In this document: in pieces, positions 56,512 through 64,000 of the stretch
Layout of the letters: every line of letters begins with the position of its first letter
Position numbering within the stretch: position 1 is the first letter of the stretch
Source: Agrococcus carbonis
Lineage (GTDB): Bacteria; Actinomycetota; Actinomycetes; Actinomycetales; Microbacteriaceae
Assembly: GCF_900104705.1 (NCBI RefSeq)
Contig: NZ_LT629734.1
Span: 372,001-436,000 of the forward strand
Direction: 5' to 3'
Length of the DNA stretch: 64,000 nucleotides
Program-made: the position numbers and the translations under genes
The notes under the pieces: generated by a model
Seen by the model: the letters and a program-made list of their open reading frames with translations, nothing else
Told to the model about the DNA's origin: nothing
Database searches by the model: none

Positions 56512-56769
56512 TCAGCGTTCGGCGCGGCGGATGCGGATCGGGCCCCGGGCCTCGCTCGGATGCACGGGCGCGCCGCCCTGCGTGACGACGACCGCGCCCC
56601 GTTCGAGGAGGCGCGCCGCTGCGGCGCGCGCCTCGTCCATGCGCGGGCGCCACACCTCCGGGTCGTCCCCCGCAACGCGTCGCGCCGCATCGCTCGGGCA
56701 GATCGACGCCCCCTCGCGCCGCTCGGCGAGCAGGGCCAGGATCGCGCGCTCCATCGGGTCGTCGGCCAT
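56512..56769 (-). CDS. DUF3253 protein
   Basis: An 85-residue winged-helix-like protein. ERAILALLAERREGASICPSDAARRV, WRPRMDEARAAAARLLERGAVVVTQGG and the end RGPIRIRR are the DUF3253 pattern. ATG at 56769 with AGGA about 8 nt upstream. Small DNA-binding-like fold; role unknown. Confidence 0.82.
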   Translation of the reverse strand: MADDPMERAILALLAERREGASICPSDAARRVAGDDPEVWRPRMDEARAAAARLLERGAVVVTQGGAPVHPSEARGPIRIRRAER

Positions 56770-56814
56770 GGGGCCATCCTGCACCCTGCCGCGCCGTGGC
56801 CGACAGGGCGCCGC

Positions 56815-57651
56815 TCAGGCGGGCGGGAGGATCTGCCCGACCGGCTCGCGCTTCTCGGCCTGGAAGCGATCCTCCGTGCGGCCCTGCGCCCAGTAGCCCG
56901 AGAGCGACACCTGCGCGCGCTCGAGCCCGCGGCGGCCGAAGAGCTCGTCGCGCAGCGCCTTCATCGACTCGCGCTCGCCGTGCACGAACGCCTGCACCCG
57001 GCCTGCCGGGAAGGAGAGCTCGGCGACCGTGTCGGCGAGCAGCGTGACGGTCGCGGCGGTCGGCGCGCCGCGGTGCAGCCAGCGCACCTCGACGCCGGGC
57101 GGCGCCTGGATCGCGATCTCCTCCGACGCATCCCGCACCTCGATCAGCGCGAGGCCGCTCGCCGTCGCCGGGAGCGCCTCGACGCCGCGCGCGATGGCCG
57201 GCAGCGCCGACTCGTCGCCGACGAAGAGGTGCCAGTCGGCGGTGGCGTCCGGCGCGAACGCGCCGCCGGGTCCGCCGAACACGACGCGCTCCCCCGGCTG
57301 CGCTCGCGCGGCCCACGGGCCCGCGATGCCCTGGTCGCCGTGCACGACGACGTCGATCGCGAAGCTGTCGTCGCGCACCTCGCGCACCGTGTAGGTGCGC
57401 GTGACGGGGAGATCCTCGGGCGCGAGCGTGCCGCGCAGTGCCGTCAGGTCGTAGGGCGGCTCGAGGCCGAGCTCGGGTCGCGCGAACCACAGCTTCACGT
57501 AGGCGTCGGTGCAGCCGTTGTCCACGAAGGCCGCGAACCCTGGCCCGCCGATGCGCACGCGCACGAGGCTCGGTGCGATGCGCTCGGTGCCCACCACCTC
57601 CATGACGTGCTGCGGTCGGGGCGGTCGAGGGGCGCGCTCAGGGATGCTCAT
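56815..57651 (-). CDS. Siderophore-interacting protein (FAD-dependent ferric-siderophore reductase)
   Basis: A 278-residue SIP-family reductase. The FAD-binding strand RTYTVREV near residue 95, the GPGGAFAP loop, the NAD(P)H region LFVGDESALPAIARG and the C-terminal GYWAQGRTEDRF are the family markers. ATG at 57651 after GGAGGGG. Reductively releases iron from imported siderophores. No transporter or Fur box is adjacent. Confidence 0.93.
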   Translation of the reverse strand: MSIPERAPRPPRPQHVMEVVGTERIAPSLVRVRIGGPGFAAFVDNGCTDAYVKLWFARPELGLEPPYDLTALRGTLAPEDLPVTRTYTVREVRDDSFAIDVVVHGDQGIAGPWAARAQPGERVVFGGPGGAFAPDATADWHLFVGDESALPAIARGVEALPATASGLALIEVRDASEEIAIQAPPGVEVRWLHRGAPTAATVTLLADTVAELSFPAGRVQAFVHGERESMKALRDELFGRRGLERAQVSLSGYWAQGRTEDRFQAEKREPVGQILPPA

Positions 57652-57727
57652 ACCCCTCCACGGTATCAACGGCCGCACCGGCCCACGCAGCGGCACGAGC
57701 ACGCCGGGAGTGCGAGAGGATGCGTCG

Positions 57728-58069
57728 GTGGAGATGACGGCGGACGACTTCGAGGCGCTCGTGACCGAGGTGCTCGACGCGCTGCCCGACGAGATGGTCG
57801 AGGGCCTCGACAACGTCGTCTTCCTCGTCGAGGACGAGCATCCCGACGAGGACCTGCTCGGCATCTACGAGGGCGTCGCGATCACCGACCGCGGCCAGTA
57901 CGGCTTCGGCGAGCTCCCCGACCGCATCATGGTCTACCGGTTGCCGCACCTCGCGACGAGCGAGACGCTCGACGACCTGCGCGCGGAGGTGCGCACGACG
58001 CTCGTGCACGAGATCGCGCACTTCTACGGCATCGACGACGAGCAGCTGCACGAGCTCGGCTGGGCCTGA
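57728..58069 (+). CDS. Zincin-like metallopeptidase (minimal)
   Basis: A 113-residue protein of the DUF1025/zincin family: acidic N-terminal half (VLDALPDEMVEGLDNVVFLVEDEHPDE), then YGFGELPDRIMVYRLPHLATS, and the HEIAH zinc motif (HExxH) followed by FYGIDDEQLHELGW. GTG at 57728 with GAGAGGA 8-9 nt before; ATG 57734 is an alternative. Proteins of this kind are common beside housekeeping genes, and their target is unknown. Confidence 0.88.
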   Translation: MEMTADDFEALVTEVLDALPDEMVEGLDNVVFLVEDEHPDEDLLGIYEGVAITDRGQYGFGELPDRIMVYRLPHLATSETLDDLRAEVRTTLVHEIAHFYGIDDEQLHELGWA

Positions 58070-58142
58070 CGGCTCCGCGCACCGACGGCCGCGCTCCGCG
58101 CCGGAGCCTCGAGCACCGACGCGCGCGCTCCCGCACCGGTCG

Positions 58143-58622
58143 TCAGGTCGCGCGCACCTCGTCGGCGAGCGACGCGGGGTCGTTGGCCGCGATGTGCGTG
58201 TCCTCCTGCTCGCGCCACAGCGCCCACCAGGAGTCGTCGCCGTCGCGCTCGAGCGCTCTGGCGTGCCGCACCTCCTCTGGCGCCTCGAGCCAGATCGCCC
58301 GGCTCGCGTGCTCGCGCGACGCGATCGTGAGCGAGCCGCAGCCCTCGACGATGAGCGGTGCACCCGGCTCGGCCCGGTCCTCATCGCCCCAGTCGCCGAC
58401 CGCCCAGTCCCAGCGGCGCCAGACCGCTGGGGAGCCTGCGGCGAGCGGCGCGAGGATGGCGCGCTCGAGCAGCCGCGAGCCGGTCGCGAGCCCGTGCCAG
58501 CCGGCGTAGAGGTCGTCCATGTGGATCACGCGCGCCCCCGTCTCGGCGGCGAGGCGCGCGGCGAGCGCGGTCTTGCCCGCGCCGGAGCGGCCGTCGATGA
58601 GCGTGACTTCCGTGCCGCTCAC
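58143..58622 (-). CDS. Small P-loop kinase-like ATPase in the thiamine ECF operon
   Basis: A 159-residue P-loop protein. Walker A DGRSGAGKTALA near residue 10, a MDDLYAGWHGL segment like uridine and nucleoside kinases, then VEGCGSLT as Walker-B-like strand. GTG at 58622 overlaps the ecfT stop as GTGA, so it is translationally coupled as the last gene of the TPP-riboswitch operon. This suggests a kinase acting on an imported pyrimidine or thiamine-related compound; other possibilities are an unrelated AAA/uridine-kinase-type regulator. Function unproven. Confidence 0.75.
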   Translation of the reverse strand: MSGTEVTLIDGRSGAGKTALAARLAAETGARVIHMDDLYAGWHGLATGSRLLERAILAPLAAGSPAVWRRWDWAVGDWGDEDRAEPGAPLIVEGCGSLTIASREHASRAIWLEAPEEVRHARALERDGDDSWWALWREQEDTHIAANDPASLADEVRAT

Positions 58623-59419
58623 GACGCGCCCGCCCAGACCGGCATGAACGAGCCCGTCGCGACGGAGGCGCCGAGGGCGAGCGCGACGATGCCCGCCGTG
58701 ATGAGCAGCAGCACCGCATCCGCCCGCCCCACGGTCGAGGGCCGCGCCCACGTGCGCTCGGGCCCGCCGAAGCCGCGCGCCTCCATCGCCGTCGCGAGCG
58801 TGCCGCCGCGGCGCAGCGCGACGACGAGCAGCGCGAACGCCGCCTGCAGCGCGCGCCGCACGGCACCGGTGTCGCCGAGGCCGCGAGCGCGGCGGGCGAG
58901 CGCGATCTGCCGCCAGTCCTCCCCGAGCACCCCGAAGAGGCGCACGCCCGCGAGCGCCGCGAGCACGAAGCGGTGCGGCAGGCGCGCGACCTGCGCGAGG
59001 CCGTCGGCGAGCCGCGTGGGGTCGAGGCCGACGAGCCCGACGAGCACCGGCACCCCGAGCGCGAGGACGCGGAGGCCGATCGCGAGCGCGAGCTCGATCG
59101 ACCGGTCGCTCACCGTCGCGATCCACAGCTGTGCGTGGATGCGCCCGCCCGGCTCGGCGTAGAGCAGCATGCTCACCGCCGACACGGGCGCCGCGAGCAG
59201 CAGCGGCCACGCGCGGCGCAGCACGGTGCGCGGGCCGATGCCCGCCGCTCCGAGCACGATGAGCCACGCGACGAGGGCGACCCCGGCCGAGACGACGTCG
59301 ATCGTCAGCAGCATCGGCAACGAGTACACGACCGCGGCGGCGAAGGGCGTGACCGGGTTGACGCGCTCGAGCGCGCTCGGTCGGCGCGCGGCGCGAGCGG
59401 TGCGCGTCGTCGACGTCAT
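58619..59419 (-). CDS. ECF transporter T component (YkoC-like)
   Basis: A 266-residue membrane scaffold. About five hydrophobic segments (residues 25-130 and 220-255) frame the conserved coupling helix with ARRARGLG and AMEARGFGGP, the two Ala-Arg-Gly motifs that contact the ATPases. ATG at 59419 overlaps the ATPase stop (ATGA). Works with the fused ATPase and YkoE. Confidence 0.92.
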   Translation of the reverse strand: MTSTTRTARAARRPSALERVNPVTPFAAAVVYSLPMLLTIDVVSAGVALVAWLIVLGAAGIGPRTVLRRAWPLLLAAPVSAVSMLLYAEPGGRIHAQLWIATVSDRSIELALAIGLRVLALGVPVLVGLVGLDPTRLADGLAQVARLPHRFVLAALAGVRLFGVLGEDWRQIALARRARGLGDTGAVRRALQAAFALLVVALRRGGTLATAMEARGFGGPERTWARPSTVGRADAVLLLITAGIVALALGASVATGSFMPVWAGAS

Positions 59420-60921
59420 CGCGCCTCCCCCAGCCGCAGCGTGCGGTCGCCGAGCACGCGCTCGACGTCGGCATCGTGCGTGACGGCGACGACGGCGCAG
59501 CCGCGGTCGTCGACGAGGGAGGCGATGAGCCGGACGAGCTCTGTCCACGTGCGGCGGTCCTGCCCGAAGGTGGGCTCGTCGAGCACGATGACCCGCGGCG
59601 CGGGGGCGAGCACGGTGGCGACGGAGAGGCGCCGCTGCTCGCCGCCGGAGAGGGTGAACGGGTTCGCGTCGGCGAGGGCCTCGAGGCGCAGGGCCGCGAG
59701 CAGTCCGTCGACGCGGTGGTCGATGTCTGCGGGCGCCATGCCGAGCGCGTGCAGCCCCGCGGCGACCTCCTGCCGCACGCGCGGCGTGACGAACTGGTGC
59801 TCGGGCTGCTGGAAGACGGTGCCGATGCGCGTCGCGAGCTGCCTCGGCCGCCAGCGGAACGGGGAGGGATCGCGCGGGCCCTCGCCCCCGCGGCGAGATC
59901 GCCGTGCCCCCGGCGCGCCGACCGCAGCCGGCTCACCCGGCCGACGCAGCGCGTCCGTCGCCCGCACGGCCCCCGCGACCGGCGCCATGAGGCCTGCGAT
60001 CGTGAGCGCGAGGGTCGACTTGCCCGCGCCGTTCGGCCCGGTGACGACGAGCGCCTCCCCCGCGCGGATGTCGAGCGAGACGGCCTCGTGCGCCGGCTCT
60101 CCGCCGCGACCGGCCCGCACCTCGTCGAGCTCGAGCAGCGCATCGGCGGGGCGGCGGCCGCCGCGCGGCACCTCGACCGGGAGCCCCGGGACCCAGACGC
60201 CGTCGGCCGCGAGCTGCTCACGATGGCGTTCGAGCACCTGGTCGGGCGAGCCGTCGGCGACGGCGCCGCCGCCCGCGGCGAGCACCACGACGCGGTCGAC
60301 GACCGGCAGCCACGTCTCGACGCGGTGCTCGACCACGACGAGCGTCGCGCCGGTCTCGCGCGCGACGCGATCGACCGCATCCCGCACCTCGACGACCCCG
60401 GCGGGGTCAAGGTTGGCGGTGGGCTCGTCGAGCAGGATGAGGCCCGGTCGCATCGCGATGACGCCCGCGAGCGCGAGCCGCTGCCGCTGGCCGCCCGAGA
60501 GCGCCGCGGTCGAGCGGTCGAGCTCGACCTCGAGCCCCACGGCGTCGAGCGCGTGGCGCACGCGGCGCCAGATCTCCTCGCGCGGCACCGCGAGGTTCTC
60601 GCAGCCGAACGCGACGTCGTCGCCGACGCGCGACATGATCGTGTTGGCCTCCGGATCCTGCAGCACGAGGCCAGCGATGCCGCGCCGGCTCGACGGGTGC
60701 GCGCCGTCGACGCTCAGCTCGCCCGTCTCGTCGCCCTCCTCCTCGCCGCCGAGGACGCCTGCGAGCGCCCCGAGCAGCGTCGACTTGCCCGCGCCGGAGG
60801 GTCCGAGCAGCAGCACCCGCTCGCCGGGCTCGACGTCGAGGTCGAGCCCGGCGAGCGCGGGCGCGCCGCGGCCGGCGTGCTGCCAGCCCCAACCGCGCGC
60901 ACGGATGCGGGAGCCGGTCAC
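59416..60921 (-). CDS. Fused ECF transporter ATPase (YkoD-like, two ABC domains)
   Basis: A 501-residue protein with two ABC modules: GPSGAGKST, LSGGQRQR, LILLDEPTANLD in the first; GPNGAGKST, LSGGEQRR, VIVLDEPTFGQD in the second. This is the YkoD arrangement, combining EcfA1 and EcfA2. A basic/Gly-rich linker and an insert (ALRRPGEPAAVGAPG) lie in the second domain. GTG at 60921 overlaps the ykoE stop (GTGA). Confidence 0.93.
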   Translation of the reverse strand: MTGSRIRARGWGWQHAGRGAPALAGLDLDVEPGERVLLLGPSGAGKSTLLGALAGVLGGEEEGDETGELSVDGAHPSSRRGIAGLVLQDPEANTIMSRVGDDVAFGCENLAVPREEIWRRVRHALDAVGLEVELDRSTAALSGGQRQRLALAGVIAMRPGLILLDEPTANLDPAGVVEVRDAVDRVARETGATLVVVEHRVETWLPVVDRVVVLAAGGGAVADGSPDQVLERHREQLAADGVWVPGLPVEVPRGGRRPADALLELDEVRAGRGGEPAHEAVSLDIRAGEALVVTGPNGAGKSTLALTIAGLMAPVAGAVRATDALRRPGEPAAVGAPGARRSRRGGEGPRDPSPFRWRPRQLATRIGTVFQQPEHQFVTPRVRQEVAAGLHALGMAPADIDHRVDGLLAALRLEALADANPFTLSGGEQRRLSVATVLAPAPRVIVLDEPTFGQDRRTWTELVRLIASLVDDRGCAVVAVTHDADVERVLGDRTLRLGEAR

Positions 60922-61532
60922 CGGCCGCGCGATCGTCCCGACGCGAAGCGGTCGAGCACGCCGGTCGCCGCGAGCGCCCGGGTCAGGAGCCAGCCGAGCA
61001 GGCCGGCGAGCAGCGCGCCCGAGACGACGAGGCAGCCGAGGTAGATCACGAGGAACTCGCCGCTCATCGCGAGATTGCCGGAGGTGAACAGCTCGAGCGT
61101 CCACGCGGCGACGGCCGCGCCGATGCCCGCGAGCATCGCGACGACGAGCCCGAACCGGCGGTAGGCGAAGAGCAGGAAGACCAGCTCGGCGCCGAGGCCC
61201 TGGGCGATGCCGGAGTAGACCGTCTCGATCGACCACTGGCTGCCCAGCAGCATCGAGACCGTCGCTGCGAGCAGCTCGACGAAGAGCGCTGCGCCGGGCT
61301 TGCGGATGATGAGCCCGCCGAGCACGCCGCCGATGAGCCAGACGCCCGCCGCGAGCCCGCCGAATCCGGGCGTGAGCCCTTCCATGGCGGTGAACCAGAC
61401 GTAGCCGACGCCGTTCCAGAGCACGAAGAGGAGCCCTGTGGCGACGCCGAGCACGGCGGCCACGACGATGTCGACGACGCGCCAGCGCGGGTTGGTGCGC
61501 CTCGCGGGCGCGGATGCGGTGGTTGCAGTCAT
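60918..61532 (-). CDS. ykoE: ECF transporter S component YkoE (thiamine/HMP)
   Basis: A 204-residue substrate-binding membrane protein. Five to six hydrophobic segments; WNGVGYVWFTAMEGLTPGFGGLAAGVW and GSQWSIETVYSGIAQGLGAELVF are YkoE-type. ATG at 61532 with AAAGG upstream. First gene of the operon, directly below the TPP riboswitch, which supports thiamine or its hydroxymethylpyrimidine precursor as the substrate. Confidence 0.93.
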   Translation of the reverse strand: MTATTASAPARRTNPRWRVVDIVVAAVLGVATGLLFVLWNGVGYVWFTAMEGLTPGFGGLAAGVWLIGGVLGGLIIRKPGAALFVELLAATVSMLLGSQWSIETVYSGIAQGLGAELVFLLFAYRRFGLVVAMLAGIGAAVAAWTLELFTSGNLAMSGEFLVIYLGCLVVSGALLAGLLGWLLTRALAATGVLDRFASGRSRGR

Positions 61533-61573
61533 GCTGTGCCTTTCACTCGGATGTGATGGCACGGGTGAAGATG

Positions 61574-61658
61574 TCTCCCTGCGCTGGCATGATCCAGATC
61601 AGGTGTGACGGTCGAAGGCTGCGGCCTTCCTCTCAGCCCGGCGCACCGGACTCCCGTG
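61574..61658 (-). promoter_or_regulatory. TPP (THI-box) riboswitch
   Basis: The minus-strand RNA contains the conserved CACGGGAGTCCGG, GGGCTGAGAGGAAGG, CCGTCACACCTGATCTGG and ATCATGCCAGCGCAGGGA elements of the THI box, in order and with normal spacing (given in separate blocks). It ends 41 nt before ykoE and should shut the operon when TPP is abundant, probably by hiding the AAAGG SD. Confidence 0.96.
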
Positions 61659-61701
61659 TCTGCCGGCCAGTCTAGCCCGGCACCCATCCGGCCGCCGCGC
61701 G

Positions 61702-61707
61702 TAGGCT
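61702..61707 (+). promoter_or_regulatory. -10 element of a leaderless SGNH hydrolase promoter
   Basis: TAGGCT, 6 nt, then GTG at 61714; no SD. Confidence 0.6.
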
Positions 61708-61713
61708 GGGCCG

Positions 61714-62502
61714 GTGAGCCAGACCGCGCAGCACATCCGTTCGTTCGTGGCCGTGGGCGACAGCTTCACCGAGGGCGTCGGCGACGAGCTGCCCGACGGC
61801 AGCGTGCGCGGGTGGGCCGACTTCGTCGCCGCGGGGCTCGCGACGGCGCAGGGCGAGCCGGTGCGCTACGCCAACCTCGCGATCCGCGGCCGCAAGCTCG
61901 CCGGCATCCTGCACGAGCAGCTCGACGCCGCGATCGCGCTCGAGCCCGACGCGATCTCGATCAACGGCGGCGGCAACGACATCCTGCGCCCGCGCGTCTC
62001 GATCGAGCACGTCGGCGCGCGGCTCGCGGACGCCGCCCGCCGGATCGCCGCCGCGGGGATCCGGCCGATCCTGCTCTCGGGCGGCAACCCGAGCGAGGTC
62101 ATGCCGATCGGCGCCGTGATGCAGCGCCGCGGCGACGCGCTCGCCCGGGCGTTCCGGGCCAACGTCGGCGACCTCGACGCCCCCTACGTCGACAACTGGA
62201 GCGACCCCGAGCTGCGCGCCCCGCGCTTCTGGTCGATCGACCGCCTGCACCTCAACGCCGCCGGCCACGCGCACGTGGCGCGCAACGTGCTGCGCGCGCT
62301 CGGGCACCCCGCGCCCGAGGCGTGGCGCGATCTCGCCGGCGCGACGACCGCCGAGGGGCGCCGCGACCTCGCCTACTACCGCGAGTACGTGCTGCCGTGG
62401 CTGGGGCGCCGCTTCACCGGGCGGTCGTCGGGCGACGGGCGCGACCCGAAGCTGCCGACGTTCGTGGACGTGCAGCCGCTGCCGCCGACGGTGATCGAGT
62501 AG
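61714..62502 (+). CDS. SGNH/GDSL hydrolase
   Basis: A 262-residue esterase-type protein: block I VAVGDSFTEGVGDE (Ser nucleophile), block II NLAIRGRKL, block III INGGGNDIL, and block V DRLHLNAAGHAHV (Asp-x-x-His). GTG at 61714. No signal peptide, so cytoplasmic. Substrate unknown. Convergent with the DUF3097 gene across repeat cluster D. Confidence 0.92.
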   Translation: MSQTAQHIRSFVAVGDSFTEGVGDELPDGSVRGWADFVAAGLATAQGEPVRYANLAIRGRKLAGILHEQLDAAIALEPDAISINGGGNDILRPRVSIEHVGARLADAARRIAAAGIRPILLSGGNPSEVMPIGAVMQRRGDALARAFRANVGDLDAPYVDNWSDPELRAPRFWSIDRLHLNAAGHAHVARNVLRALGHPAPEAWRDLAGATTAEGRRDLAYYREYVLPWLGRRFTGRSSGDGRDPKLPTFVDVQPLPPTVIE

Positions 62503-62504
62503 CG

Positions 62505-62679
62505 GGTCTCGTGACGCGGCCCGGACTCCGTCCGGCCCGCTCCTCGACCAGCGAGGCGACCGCAGCGCGGGTCTCGTGACGCGAGCCGGACTGGGTCCGG
62601 CGCGCTCCTCGACCGACGAGGGGACCGCAGCGCGGGTCTCGTGACGCGAGCCGGACTGGGTCCGGCGCGCTCCTCGACC
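62505..62679. repeat. Hairpin-repeat cluster D (three units, exact 65-bp period)
   Basis: Units 62505-62549, 62570-62614 and 62635-62679 each run GGTCTCGTGACGCG, stem CCGGAC-(TCC or TGG)-GTCCGG, then GCTCCTCGACC, with spacers such as GACGAGGGGACCGCAGCGC. It fills the 189-bp convergent gap between the SGNH and DUF3097 genes. Units 2 and 3 are almost identical. Confidence 0.88.
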
Positions 62680-62691
62680 GACGAGCGCGGA

Positions 62692-63540
62692 TCAGTGGCG
62701 GTTCGCCGTCACGAAGTCGATGAGCTCCTCGACCCGGCCGAGCAGCGCCGGCTCGAGGTCGTTCCAGTCGCGCACCCGCGAGCGCATGCGCTGCCACGCG
62801 CGCCCCACGTCCTCCTGGCTCTCGTGCGGCATCCCGAGCCTGCGCAGGGTGCCCCGCTTCCAGTCCTCGCCCTTCGGCACGTCGGGCCACGCGGGGATCC
62901 CGAGGCGCGCGGGCTTGATCGCCTGCCAGATGTCGATGAACGGATGCCCGACGATGCGCACGTGCGCACCGTGCGGGCCGCGCGTCACGGCCTCGGCGAT
63001 CCGCGACTCCTTCGAGCCCGCCACGAGGTGGTCGAGCAGGATGCCGAGCCGGCGCTCGCTCGTCGGCGCGAACTCCGCGACGATCCCCGCGAGGTCGTCG
63101 GCGCCGTGCAGCGGCTCGACGACGACGCCCTCGACGCGCAGGTCGTGCCCCCACACCTGCTCGACGAGCTCGGCATCGTGCACCCCCTCGACGAGGATGC
63201 GGCTCGGGAGCGCGACGCGCGCCTTGAGCCCCTCGACCGCGCGCGAGCCGGAGGCGGTGCGCGTCGGGCCCGCCTGGCGAGCGGCGGCGGGGACGAGCTC
63301 GACCTCGACGCCGTCGACGAAGAAGCCCCGCCCGAGGGGGAACGCGCGCACCTTGCCGCGGCGATCCTCGAGGTGCACGGTGCCGGCCTCGACGCGCACG
63401 ACCGCGCCGACCCATCCGTCGTGCCGCTCGACCACGAGGTCGCGCTCAGCGGGCACCCGCCTCGGCGGGGCCGGCACGCGAGCGGCCTTCGCCTCCTTCG
63501 AGAGCACGTCGCCGCCCCAGCTGTCCCAGTCCGTCCGCAC
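62692..63540 (-). CDS. DUF3097 protein
   Basis: A 282-residue actinobacterial protein. VVERHDGWVGAVVRVEAGTVHLEDRRGKVR is followed by a TOPRIM-like ILVEGVHDAELVEQVWG and LGILLDHLVAGSKESRI, giving the Glu and Asp-x-Asp-like pattern of that fold. GTG at 63540, leaderless. Nucleic-acid processing is a reasonable inference from the TOPRIM-like core; the true role is unknown. Confidence 0.88.
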   Translation of the reverse strand: MRTDWDSWGGDVLSKEAKAARVPAPPRRVPAERDLVVERHDGWVGAVVRVEAGTVHLEDRRGKVRAFPLGRGFFVDGVEVELVPAAARQAGPTRTASGSRAVEGLKARVALPSRILVEGVHDAELVEQVWGHDLRVEGVVVEPLHGADDLAGIVAEFAPTSERRLGILLDHLVAGSKESRIAEAVTRGPHGAHVRIVGHPFIDIWQAIKPARLGIPAWPDVPKGEDWKRGTLRRLGMPHESQEDVGRAWQRMRSRVRDWNDLEPALLGRVEELIDFVTANRH

Positions 63541-63546
63541 CGATCG

Positions 63547-63552
63547 ATCGTA
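63547..63552 (-). promoter_or_regulatory. -10 element of a leaderless DUF3097 promoter
   Basis: TACGAT, 6 nt (CGATCG), then the GTG start. Confidence 0.55.
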
Positions 63553-63589
63553 GGCACCGCCGCTGCGGCCGCGCGGGTGCAACGCCGAC

Positions 63590-64000
63590 TCAGCCGCGAA
63601 GGCTCGCGATCGCCCGCAGCGCCTCGGCGTCGCCCTGCACGAGCATGCGCGTCACGACCGACTCCTCCCAGCGCGCGAGGCCGTCGCGGATGCGCCCGAC
63701 GGGGCCGACGAGCGCGATCTCGTCGATGAGCCGCATCGGCACCGCCGCGATCGCCTCGGCCTTCCGGCCCGCGAGGTAGTGCTCCTGGATCGCGGCGCAC
63801 TCGGCCTCGAACCCGAGCCGCGCGACGGCATCGAAGTGGAAGTTCGCCCCCTTCGCGCCCATCCCGCCGACGTAGAGCGCGATCATCGGGCGCAGCCGGT
63901 CGGCGGCCGCCTCGACGCTGTCGTCGACGACGATGGGCACCGGCACCGAGACCTCGAACGCGTCCGCCGGCGGCAGGGTGGGGTCGCGCCGCGCGAACCC
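63590..64000 (-). CDS. LLM-class F420-dependent oxidoreductase (C-terminal part)
   Basis: The visible 136 codons are the C-terminal end of a luciferase-like monooxygenase. DDSVEAAADRLRPMIALYVGGMGAKGANFHFD and VPMRLIDEIALVGPVGRIRDGLARWEES are typical of actinobacterial F420-dependent members. The N terminus with the substrate and F420 site lies beyond base 64000. The frame runs open to the window edge. Confidence 0.85.
   Translation of the reverse strand, partial: GFARRDPTLPPADAFEVSVPVPIVVDDSVEAAADRLRPMIALYVGGMGAKGANFHFDAVARLGFEAECAAIQEHYLAGRKAEAIAAVPMRLIDEIALVGPVGRIRDGLARWEESVVTRMLVQGDAEALRAIASLRG

Noticed and set aside
58070..58142. Further hairpin-repeat unit
   Set aside because: It has related GC-rich words (CGCGCTCC) but not the paired flanks or a clean stem; it may be a decayed copy.

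Overview
The window is GC-rich (roughly 72 percent by eye) and densely coded, with many GTG starts, GTGA/ATGA/TGATG stop-start overlaps and many apparently leaderless transcripts. Gene content and order (dnaG-dgt-dusB-glyS; uppS-recO-leuA; era-CNNM-ybeY-phoH-HIT-rsmE-dnaJ-hrcA; hemW-DUF1990-lepA; rpsT; holA; comEC-comEA; leuS) and the actinobacterial families present (DUF3097, DUF6993, F420/LLM oxidoreductase, YkoE-type thiamine ECF, IS481) point to a chromosome of Actinomycetota, most likely Microbacteriaceae. Genus is not proven; an Agrococcus-like organism is an inference.

Layout. 1-9.8 kb: a mostly minus-strand housekeeping block (primase, dNTPase, tRNA-dihydrouridine synthase, GlyRS, polyprenyl synthase, RecO, LeuA), interrupted by a plus-strand nucleotidyltransferase and a hairpin-repeat cluster. 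leuA is preceded by a 13-codon leucine leader peptide whose Leu codons can base-pair with the leuA Shine-Dalgarno (SD). 9.8-15.1 kb: an FtsX-type ABC exporter, an alpha/beta hydrolase and a LuxR-type two-component system. 15.1-27.3 kb: the era-to-hrcA run with a CIRCE element, then a DUF4870 membrane protein, hemW, lepA and rpsT with promoter and terminator. 27.3-36 kb: holA, a GC-poor HNH nuclease gene, comEC/comEA, an intact IS481-family element inserted exactly at the leuS stop codon, and leuS.

36-49 kb: stress, metabolic and regulatory genes. These are an SRPBCC-ArsR operon with two matching operators, a pabB/pabC divergent pair sharing a mirror-image promoter, a DedA protein, TetR, the SRAP/YedK abasic-site protein, an App1 phosphatase, PadR-HAAS, thioesterases, MmsA and EttA. 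49-58 kb: a lipoprotein, an SSB paralogue, MsrA, a second DedA protein, tRNA-Arg, a flavin oxidoreductase, a HAD phosphatase, oligoribonuclease, tRNA-His, a stand-alone asparagine-synthetase-like enzyme, DUF3253, a siderophore-interacting reductase and a zincin. 58-64 kb: a TPP-riboswitch-controlled thiamine/HMP ECF transporter operon (ykoE, fused ATPase, ecfT, plus a small P-loop kinase), an SGNH hydrolase, DUF3097 and the start of an F420-type oxidoreductase.

The most unusual features are regulatory or structural rather than a classical defence or biosynthetic cluster: (i) a locus-specific family of hairpin repeats with covarying stems just past gene ends; (ii) the IS481 insertion at a CTAG stop codon that leaves leuS intact and gives the transposase its own stop; (iii) the SD-sequestering hairpin of that IS; (iv) the leuA leader with an anti-SD made of its leucine codons; (v) the 12-bp divergent pabB/pabC promoter; (vi) a recurrent TAGRCT-N6-start leaderless promoter. 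No CRISPR array, prophage or replication origin was seen. No stretch longer than about 300 bases lacks an assigned feature.
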